From positions 1 to 64,000 of the forward strand of contig JAKBHH010000002.1 of assembly GCA_021836865.1 (NCBI GenBank): 64,000 bases of DNA, in the 5' to 3' direction. The stretch comes from Acidobacteriota bacterium (GTDB taxonomy: Bacteria; Acidobacteriota; Terriglobia; Terriglobales; Acidobacteriaceae). Both the position numbers and the translations under genes were made by a program. The notes below the pieces were generated by a model that saw only the letters and a list, made by a program, of their open reading frames with translations, did no database searches and was not told where the DNA came from. Positions 58,501-64,000 of this stretch are shown here, in pieces; position 1 is the first letter of the stretch; each line of letters opens with the position of its first letter.

Positions 58501-59184
58501 AATTCCGGCGCGCTGAACACCTACAATCTGAAGGTTGAAAAGGCCCTTAGCCAGTTCGATATCCCGCAGCGCGTCGTCCTGGCCTGGACCTACGATCTGC
58601 CCTTCGGTAAAGGCAAGAGGTTCGCCAATCAGGGCGGAGTTGTGAACGTGCTTGCAGGTGGATGGACCATTGCCGCCGTCCAGAAGTATCAAAGCGGCAC
58701 TCCACTCAGCGTAACCTCGCCGGGCTGGACCTCTGGCATCTTTGGCGGAGGCGAAGGCGCAACCGGTTCATCCAGCCGTCCCAACATCGTTTCCGGAAAG
58801 AGCTTTAGCGCGCTCCACGGAAAATATGTCTGGGGCCAGAGCCGCCTCTTAAATCAGACTGCCTTTACTCCTGCCGCCAACTTCACCTTTGGCAACGCGC
58901 CCCGCGCCCTTGGCGTGCGCGAACTCTTCAACGACACTGAGGATTTCAATGTCGCCAAGGCCATCCCCATGTATACCGAACGGGTCCAGGCAAACTTCCG
59001 GGTGGAGTTCTTCGACGTCTTCAACCGGCACCGCTTCACCGGTTTTGACACCTCAGTGACGTGTAGTACCTCGTTGTCGCAAACCTGCGACCCGCTGGTC
59101 AATACAAACTCAAACTTCGGGAACGCTTCGGGCCTTGCCTATGGCCCAAGAAACATCCAGGGCGTCCTGAGGATCACCTTCTGA
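55579..59184 (+). CDS. TonB-dependent receptor with carboxypeptidase-regulatory-like domain
   Basis: 1201 residues from ATG 55579, which has AAAAGGAG 10 bases before it; the ORF-track start lies in the MFS gene. A signal peptide (VWLLLTLCLMAGIPAVAQ) is followed by a CarboxypepD_reg-like domain (GTLTGSVKDTTGASISGA), a plug and a barrel with aromatic strands (DKTFFFFNYEGFRQ) and an end RNIQGVLRITF. It lies 26 bases after the MFS gene and probably imports mannooligosaccharides across the outer membrane for the GH130 pathway. It is a different branch from the receptor at 18512-21823. Confidence 0.92.
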   Translation: MNHTSCTAQRPCYLAVWLLLTLCLMAGIPAVAQSGRGTLTGSVKDTTGASISGASLNLTETNTGSRYTAVSSDQGLFKFPELPPGTYALTVTSQGFESFTQSGITVYVGSTATVNPALKVGASSQSVTVYSDASHLGTESSDEGFTMSPQVLESLPLPFGGEIRNPLEFAALSPGFAGTMTNNPSSPPSGNFKLSGGQQGGGDILLDGATTELASANMQVTYGFSVEAVSEFKVMTNTFDAQFGSASGGVVNLVSKQGTNDLHGSAYDLLKNRVLDANSWLNDYQNAVFGPNSTTKPIDTQNDFGASIGGPVRVPWLYNGRDKTFFFFNYEGFRQQNGGTSLLSAPTQAMLGGDFSSLLSPLTVGGQTFQAHILYDYSTCTGANQGQPCQAYPNNKITESADPVFAAASKVMPAAPTGATSPYFNINDTSSNHEQADMWNIRIDENINARNKITGSYFTGNMPYISTQSLGPLYTGGNIQGNKYVRLGYDFFVSPTLLNHFNAGFTRRHRLETSGEGGFGGNWATKFGLKGVGNSVFPKFTYNYPGNGINSPSDGDSVFDDNVFQYDDTVSWQKGRHSLRFGGEFRAAQFNLGILTGSAGQFNFNQGPTSTPSDTNSGFGFASFYRGAASNAYIDIPQINGWRAKYVALFAADDWKFNSKLTFNLGLRYDMPIPVTEAHNRMSYVDPTLPNPGAGGLPGAYVFEGSGAGRLGGSSPQSVFTKAFGPRVGLAYSVDPNTVIRAGYGIFYSTQRIGGFAENDSQGFFSSYTYPTPASIQTPAVVLSQITAYPGKLPPFIDPTVMNGQGNALFLESKVDRPGTIQNWTLDVQRQLPFQTIIDVAYVGAHGDHLQAFLHDPNQGLPVNQARGACLQVNIANQAGNPACAGQTVVAAPYAGFNGTVSQALRPFPQYGTVTVDSATMDDPFGDYTYNALQVQATKRAGNGLTVLANYSWSKNLTNADSEYPTEAAWEGNGNSGALNTYNLKVEKALSQFDIPQRVVLAWTYDLPFGKGKRFANQGGVVNVLAGGWTIAAVQKYQSGTPLSVTSPGWTSGIFGGGEGATGSSSRPNIVSGKSFSALHGKYVWGQSRLLNQTAFTPAANFTFGNAPRALGVRELFNDTEDFNVAKAIPMYTERVQANFRVEFFDVFNRHRFTGFDTSVTCSTSLSQTCDPLVNTNSNFGNASGLAYGPRNIQGVLRITF

Positions 59185-59188
59185 CGAC

Positions 59189-59268
59189 ACAGGACGAACC
59201 GGTCCTGTTCCGTCCGACGTTTGAAAAGCAAGCCAACACTCCCGGACCTCTTCATCGAGGTCCGGGAG
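59189..59268 (+). terminator. Tandem hairpins after the TonB receptor
   Basis: Two perfect hairpins follow the stop codon: ACAGGAC-GAACCG-GTCCTGT at 59189-59208 (7-base stem) and CTCCCGGACCTC-TTCATC-GAGGTCCGGGAG at 59239-59268 (12-base stem). Neither is followed by a clear T run, so they may be mRNA-stabilising or attenuating structures rather than simple intrinsic terminators. They would favour high receptor message over the TPR genes downstream. Confidence 0.55.
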
Positions 59269-59389
59269 AAATGCACCTCTAACTCGACACACAATCCAGA
59301 CAGCAGGACGATCGACCTATTAGAAAAACACCGTACAGGATCGCGCAATGGGATTCAGTGACGTGAAAGTACACTACTATCAATCCATG

Positions 59390-61276
59390 TCTCGCTTCCG
59401 CTGCCGGCGATTTCTGTTTTTTATTGCAGTGACTCCGACGGTATGCGTGCTCGCGTCAGTTGGCACTGCGCAGGTTGCCGATTCAACGATACAGGCCAAA
59501 GTAGAGGAACATTTTCTCGCTGCGCAGCAGGCGCAGCAGCAGGGCCGCCTCGACGTGGCGGCGCATGAATATCAGACCGTCCTGCATCTTCAACCGGAAA
59601 TACCCGAGGTGTACGTAAACCTTGGGTTGGTCTACTACGCCCAAGGCAAATTCGAAGATTCTGCACGCGCGTTGGCAACAGCCGAAAAGTTGAAACCCGG
59701 CATGCACGGGGTGAACCTCTGGCTCGGAATCGATTTGGTGAGGCTCAACAGGCCTGCCCAGGGTGTCACTCTCCTGCGCGAGGCCGTTCGTCAGGACCCG
59801 AACGAAAAATTGGCGCAAAGCTGGCTGGGAACTGCGCTGTGGGACGATGGGCAGATGGATGCGGCTTTGAGTCAATTGCGAAAGGCTTCCTCGCAGTTTC
59901 CCGACGATCCCGATCTGCTTTTCGCTCTGGGCGAGGCATACGGCAAGGCCGCCAACCAGCAGTCGGAGCAGCTATTGGAAGACTCCGCTGGAACAGCCAT
60001 CTCTGACCGGATCTATGCGGGCTTGTACGCTGCCGAGCACGATTGGACCAAGGCTGAAGGGCATCTTCGCCGCGCCATCCTGCGCGATCCGCACTCGGTG
60101 GAAGCGCATCTCGATCTTGCCGAGGTATTTCTCGATCAAGCTCAACTGCCGGCCTCGTTAGAGCAGCTTGAGGTGGCGCGTCGCATGTCTCCAAATTCGG
60201 CAACCGTCCTGGCACGCTCCGGGGAGTTGCTGATTCTCTCAGGGCAGCTTCCAGAGGGGCTTTCCAGCATTGAGCAAGCGCTCAAATTTGACGAAAGTGA
60301 AGCTCTTGATGCACTGGGACTTCCTGTGGGAGACCACATCTCTGCCAACATGGCGAGCGCTGATCTTCTCGCCCTGTGTCATGCAGCGGAGGAGAAGCTG
60401 GAGGCGCTGCAGCCGTCAAACCTCGCAAGGGATGTCGCTTTGGCGGGATTGTATGCAAGATCAGGGGATGACGAAGCCGCTGCCCGTGCTTACAGGCGGA
60501 TTGGACTGACCCCGCAAATCGAAAGGCAGACAAAAGATGTCTTTCGCCAGGCGATGGATGCGGTGCATCAGCACCGTTATGAAGCAGCCGAAGCCGCTTT
60601 AGTTCGCTGGTTGGCACTTCATCCTGGAGATCTATCCGCACGCTACGAATTGGTTATTGTGCGTCGTCAAATCTCCACGACGCAGATTGAAAGGCTCTAT
60701 GCTGTTGCGCCAGACTCTTACCAGCTACATCAACTTCTCGGGCAGCTTTACGTTGCGCGCGAGGAGGACGACAAGGCGCTGGCGGAGTATCGCGCTGCAG
60801 CCGACGCCGCGCCTGACCTTCCCGATGTTCACTTCTGGCTTGGTCACCTCTATTGGAAACACGGCGATGCAGACCATGCTCTCGCCGAATTCACGCGGGA
60901 ATTGCAATTGGATCCAGGTCATCCCGAAGCGAATGGCGAACTTGGCGCCATTCTTGTAGCCGAAGACCGAGCCGGAGAAGCAATTCCGCATCTCGAGTCG
61001 GCAATCCGCAGCAAGCCGGATCTTTGGCCCGCCTATGCGCAACTGGGCAGGGCATACGCAATGGAGAAACACTACGCTCAGGCTGAAGCGGTCTTGAGGC
61101 GTGCCCTTGCCCACGATGCCGACGCCTCCACGCACTATCAGCTCGGGTTGGTCCTTCGCAGCGAGGGCAAGACCGCGGAGGCGGCTCAGGCATTCGCCAA
61201 AGTGGCCGCCATAAAGAACGAAAAGTTAGCGGGACCTTCCTCCAACGACGCCGCAAACGAGAGAGTCAAACGATGA
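59390..61276 (+). CDS. Exported TPR-repeat protein (1 of 2)
   Basis: 628 residues from ATG 59390 (MSRFRCRRFLFF), giving an N-terminal signal or anchor (FFIAVTPTVCVLASVGTAQ); an earlier ATG at 59348 is possible. The rest is tetratricopeptide repeats of 34 residues (PEVYVNLGLVYYAQGKFEDSA, PDVHFWLGHLYWKHGDADHAL, PDLWPAYAQLGRAYAMEKHY). TPR stacks bind other proteins. It probably acts in the periplasm. It follows the TonB receptor and overlaps a second TPR gene by ATGA, so the pair belongs together. Confidence 0.88.
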   Translation, partial: SRFRCRRFLFFIAVTPTVCVLASVGTAQVADSTIQAKVEEHFLAAQQAQQQGRLDVAAHEYQTVLHLQPEIPEVYVNLGLVYYAQGKFEDSARALATAEKLKPGMHGVNLWLGIDLVRLNRPAQGVTLLREAVRQDPNEKLAQSWLGTALWDDGQMDAALSQLRKASSQFPDDPDLLFALGEAYGKAANQQSEQLLEDSAGTAISDRIYAGLYAAEHDWTKAEGHLRRAILRDPHSVEAHLDLAEVFLDQAQLPASLEQLEVARRMSPNSATVLARSGELLILSGQLPEGLSSIEQALKFDESEALDALGLPVGDHISANMASADLLALCHAAEEKLEALQPSNLARDVALAGLYARSGDDEAAARAYRRIGLTPQIERQTKDVFRQAMDAVHQHRYEAAEAALVRWLALHPGDLSARYELVIVRRQISTTQIERLYAVAPDSYQLHQLLGQLYVAREEDDKALAEYRAAADAAPDLPDVHFWLGHLYWKHGDADHALAEFTRELQLDPGHPEANGELGAILVAEDRAGEAIPHLESAIRSKPDLWPAYAQLGRAYAMEKHYAQAEAVLRRALAHDADASTHYQLGLVLRSEGKTAEAAQAFAKVAAIKNEKLAGPSSNDAANERVKR

Positions 61277-62823
61277 TCCAGTATCGAGCAGTCGCGTTTG
61301 CGTTTCATTTCATTGCCTGTGTCTCGTCGTTAAGCGCGCAATCTACAGCGATGGACGAGGGTGTGCAGCAGATTCGTGAAGGCCACTTCGATCAGGCACT
61401 GGTCAAGCTAGAGCAGGCGCATCGCATTGCACCGCAGAATGCCACAATTGAAAATCTTCTAGGAATCACCGAGACCAAGCTCGGTCATATCGAGAAAGCC
61501 GACAACCATTATCGCAACGCAATCCACCTTGAGCCCTCGCAGGCGGCGCCGCATAGGAATTTAGGGTTCAATCTTCTTAATCTGAAGGATTACGTCCACG
61601 CGGAATCTGAGTTACGCGAAGCATCCCGCCTGGATCCCAACGACGAGTTTGCCCATTTCTATCTTTTGCTGCTTGCGTTGGCCACAAACAAGGATGCGGA
61701 CGCGCTCGCGGAAGCATCTCGTGCAGGGAAGTTGGTCGACAACGATCCGGAGGCCGGTGCGAGACTGGTAGAAGCAGAGATTCGCACGGGACATGCAAAC
61801 GAGGCCGCCGGCCGTATTGAGCAATTGGAAAATGCCAATCAGATTTCGCCGGAGCGGGAATATCAGATCGCGATTCTTCTCAGCCAGCATGCACTTTATG
61901 CTGAGTCTGTCCACTGCTTCCGACGAATTGCGTCGCTCAATCCAACATGGGAGAGCCGCTATAATCTGGCACTCGCGTTGTTGTATGACGGCCAGTCCCC
62001 CGAGGCCTCGACGCTCCTGACTGCGTTGCACAACGAGCGGCCTGCGAATGCCGATGTGCTCATGTTTCTTGGCTCGGCATTGGAGATGCAGCAAAAGATG
62101 CCTGCGGCGCTGGAAGCCTATCGCGCTGCCCTTGTGGCCGATCCATCCAACCCAGACAGAACGCTCGATTACACACGTTTGCTGATGGACATGGACCGCT
62201 ACGACGAGGCAATTCAGGTTGTCCAGACCGGCCTCGGGGAAACCGCCTCGACGGTGCCACTGCAACTGCGGCTGGGCGCGATCGAAATGGTAAAAGGGAA
62301 CTACGCCGCAGCGCGCGACGCGTTCCAATCGACACTCGAGATCGATCCGCAGCTCGATACCGCCTATGTTGGTCTTGCGCAGACCTATGCTCGCCAGGCC
62401 AACGACCTTGAGGCCGTTCGCATCCTTGAAGCGGCGCGCAAAAGGCTGCCCGGTCACTATCTTTTGGAGTATTACTTTGGCTTGTTAGCCAGCCGCCTTG
62501 GTCGCGAGCAGGAGGCGATTCTCGCGCTCGAGAATGCAGCAAAGTTGCAGCCCAGCTCTCCTGAACCGTTCTTTGAGCTGGGTAAGGTTTATGCGTCGCA
62601 ACAAGACTGGCCCAAGGCCCGCGACGCATTCATCCACGTCGTTGAGTTGAATCCGCAATTCGCTCCTGCCCACTACCAGTTGAGCCAGGTTTATGCGCGA
62701 ATAGGGCTGCGTTCCAAAGCCGAAGATGAGGCGCACCTGACCCGCACTTTGGTTGAGGCGCAACGCGACCAAGCGATCAAAGAACAACGTGAGCGCGGCG
62801 CAGGCTTCCAACCGCAGCCGTGA
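61273..62823 (+). CDS. Exported TPR-repeat protein (2 of 2)
   Basis: 516 residues. A signal peptide (VAFAFHFIACVSSLSAQ) is followed by TPR units throughout (ATIENLLGITETKLGHIEKAD, AAPHRNLGFNLLNLKDYVHAE, PEPFFELGKVYASQQDWPKAR). The ATG overlaps the stop of the first TPR gene. In acidobacteria such TPR proteins often sit with TonB receptors and FG-GAP/ASPIC proteins; I infer a periplasmic or surface scaffold for uptake. Confidence 0.88.
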   Translation: MIQYRAVAFAFHFIACVSSLSAQSTAMDEGVQQIREGHFDQALVKLEQAHRIAPQNATIENLLGITETKLGHIEKADNHYRNAIHLEPSQAAPHRNLGFNLLNLKDYVHAESELREASRLDPNDEFAHFYLLLLALATNKDADALAEASRAGKLVDNDPEAGARLVEAEIRTGHANEAAGRIEQLENANQISPEREYQIAILLSQHALYAESVHCFRRIASLNPTWESRYNLALALLYDGQSPEASTLLTALHNERPANADVLMFLGSALEMQQKMPAALEAYRAALVADPSNPDRTLDYTRLLMDMDRYDEAIQVVQTGLGETASTVPLQLRLGAIEMVKGNYAAARDAFQSTLEIDPQLDTAYVGLAQTYARQANDLEAVRILEAARKRLPGHYLLEYYFGLLASRLGREQEAILALENAAKLQPSSPEPFFELGKVYASQQDWPKARDAFIHVVELNPQFAPAHYQLSQVYARIGLRSKAEDEAHLTRTLVEAQRDQAIKEQRERGAGFQPQP

Positions 62824-62984
62824 CAGTTGAGGGCATCTTTGCGTGTGTTGATGTAGAACGACGGCCGGCTCCCCGGTGCAGCGGACAGAGTTCGACGAAC
62901 TCGGATCGACTCGCAGGATGACCAGTCCAGTTATGGTGCCGCAGAGAATCCAGCGGTGCCCGCCCCTTGAGGGGTTTGAAGTCA

Positions 62985-63347
62985 TTGCCCACAGCTCCTT
63001 TTCGCCTCCAGCAGATGGCGGACGTTCAAGATGGTCGCCTCATCCGGGGCTGGTGCCCGACGCAGATCGACACCGGCAAAGCGCCGCAGCGCGGGCGACT
63101 CATGCAGCGCATCTTCAACTACCGGATCAGGAATCGCGAGCGATTGCTGCCACAAGCAGGCGCGCAGCACGATCTCAAGTCCTGCTGGCTTGCGGCCGAC
63201 TTCGCCCTTCGAATAATGCCCCGCAACCAGGGCGAGCAAGTCGGCCCGCGGCATGACCGCGTTCATCACTTGCAGAAACTGCTCGCGCCGTATCTTCTTT
63301 GAGTTGCGTAAGGACTCTGTTTGCTGGGCCAGCTTAAGCTGCCGCAT
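62985..63347 (-). mobile_element. IS5-type transposase N-terminal remnant
   Basis: From MRQLKLAQQTES at 63347 the minus strand reads an IS5/DUF772-type transposase N-terminus (FLQVMNAVMPRADLLALVAG, AIPDPVVEDALHESPALRRF, PDEATILNVRHLLEA), then ends in six unrelated residues and a stop. About 115 of the usual more than 300 residues remain, with no DDE catalytic core. It is a dead fragment. The short flanks 62824-62984 and 63348-63517 hold nothing recognised. Confidence 0.85.
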
Positions 63348-63517
63348 CCGTGTCGATCTCTTCGGCCGGGCGCATTCATATGCCGCACCGGGTTGGCCGG
63401 CCGAGCCGATGCCAGGTGCGACAACGGTCTTTGCCTCGCGGGCAGCAGGTGCCTGGCCGTGGCGGCAGTTGCGCCGGCGCGCCGTCCATTCTTGTGGAAA
63501 GGATGAGGGCTCTTCCG

Positions 63518-64000
63518 CTAGTGCACAGGCTCTGCCGAGCCTACCTGGCTTGCGGTTGCAGTGTAGAGATGGCAGTTGTCGGTCGTTTCCTTGAAGCGGA
63601 AGTAGGGGTGAATGAAAAGCATCGCGCGCGCGTCGCCTGAGCCTTCCGCCAGGTCGGTCAGCCACACGCCGTCTGCCTGCCGCTGGTTGTGAATATGCAC
63701 CCAGAATCCCTTGTGCAGGTTGGCCAGCAAGCCGCCCCCAATTTTCAGATCCTGTACCGATTTGATATTCAGGTCAATCAACTCGCCGCTCGCCTCATCG
63801 ACAGACATCGTTCCCTGCATCACCTGCGCAAAGCGCTGATTCATATTTCTGGCCTGGAAGTGAGGATTTGGAACGACGTCGTAAAACAGTACGCTGCGGC
63901 CGTTCACCTCGCCGCGGTGGCCGTGGGTCAGCATCATGGCTTCCAGCATGTCTTCCACCTGCTGGTCCTGCTTGTCCGTTTCTTTCTTCGCGTTGGCCTC
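63518..64000 (-). CDS. C-terminal part of an unrecognised protein, running off the window
   Basis: The frame stays open from the stop at 63518 to base 64000 and must begin outside the window; the ORF-track ATG at 63958 is internal. The visible 160 residues start with a charged helix (KKETDKQDQQVEDMLEAM), then GRSVLFYDVVPNPHFQARNM, IKSVQDLKIGGGLLANLHKG, and a beta-rich end. It resembles periplasmic lipid- or sterol-carrier-like beta-sheet proteins of the LolA/RseB kind only in pattern. I cannot name it. Confidence 0.55.
   Translation of the reverse strand, partial: EANAKKETDKQDQQVEDMLEAMMLTHGHRGEVNGRSVLFYDVVPNPHFQARNMNQRFAQVMQGTMSVDEASGELIDLNIKSVQDLKIGGGLLANLHKGFWVHIHNQRQADGVWLTDLAEGSGDARAMLFIHPYFRFKETTDNCHLYTATASQVGSAEPVH

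Overview
The window looks like a chromosomal segment of an acidobacterium (Acidobacteriota, probably Terriglobia/Acidobacteriia). This rests on recognised family habits, not a database search: very large TonB-dependent receptors with an N-terminal carboxypeptidase-regulatory-like domain, a giant secreted protein of Ig-like and NHL repeats ending in a glycine-rich tail, a membrane-anchored winged-helix regulator, an ECF42/YCII pair, and dense glycoside hydrolase and esterase clusters. Most genes are on the plus strand, often coupled by ATGA overlaps.

Region 1 (1-10.15 kb): a 2590-residue exported lipase/Ig-repeat/NHL protein, then a mobile-element end. That end holds the 3' half of a tRNA-Asn gene without its 5' half (probable att site), a tyrosine integrase and an excisionase-like HTH gene. 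The next permease gene lacks its 5' half, so the foreign DNA seems to join the old chromosome near 10.146 kb.

Region 2 (10.15-24.8 kb): the most unusual block. It has a NitT/TauT-type ABC importer, a Tat-exported heavy-metal-associated protein, a DUF169 protein, a flavin-halogenase-like FAD enzyme, an Asp-nucleophile alpha/beta hydrolase of the haloalkane dehalogenase type, three AhpD-like CxxC proteins, a TonB receptor, a reductive-dehalogenase-like double [4Fe-4S] protein and an MFS transporter. I propose it as one uptake and conversion pathway, possibly for an organohalogen or other redox-active ligand; the substrate is unknown.

Region 3 (25.1-39.7 kb): a divergent hemicellulose locus. 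The minus arm has GH36 alpha-galactosidase (broken by one in-frame amber codon), GH29 alpha-fucosidase and a CE1 esterase. The plus arm has GH51 arabinofuranosidase, two CE1 esterases, GH3/PA14 beta-xylosidase and a type B carboxylesterase. The shared promoter region has an 11/12 inverted repeat.

Region 4 (39.7-46.2 kb): a decay zone with VOC and AHSA1 pseudogenes beside an intact YCII-ECF42 pair, a twice-frameshifted integrase remnant abutting an IS3 OrfA remnant, a ClC channel, and a frameshifted phage Gp157-like gene.

Region 5 (46.2-64 kb): a secreted beta-propeller, a CRTAC1/ASPIC-UnbV protein, a Tat-exported protein of unknown function, a membrane winged-helix regulator, then a probable operon of GH130 phosphorylase, MFS transporter, TonB receptor and two TPR proteins. 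It ends with an IS5-type transposase remnant and the C-terminal part of an unrecognised gene running off the window.
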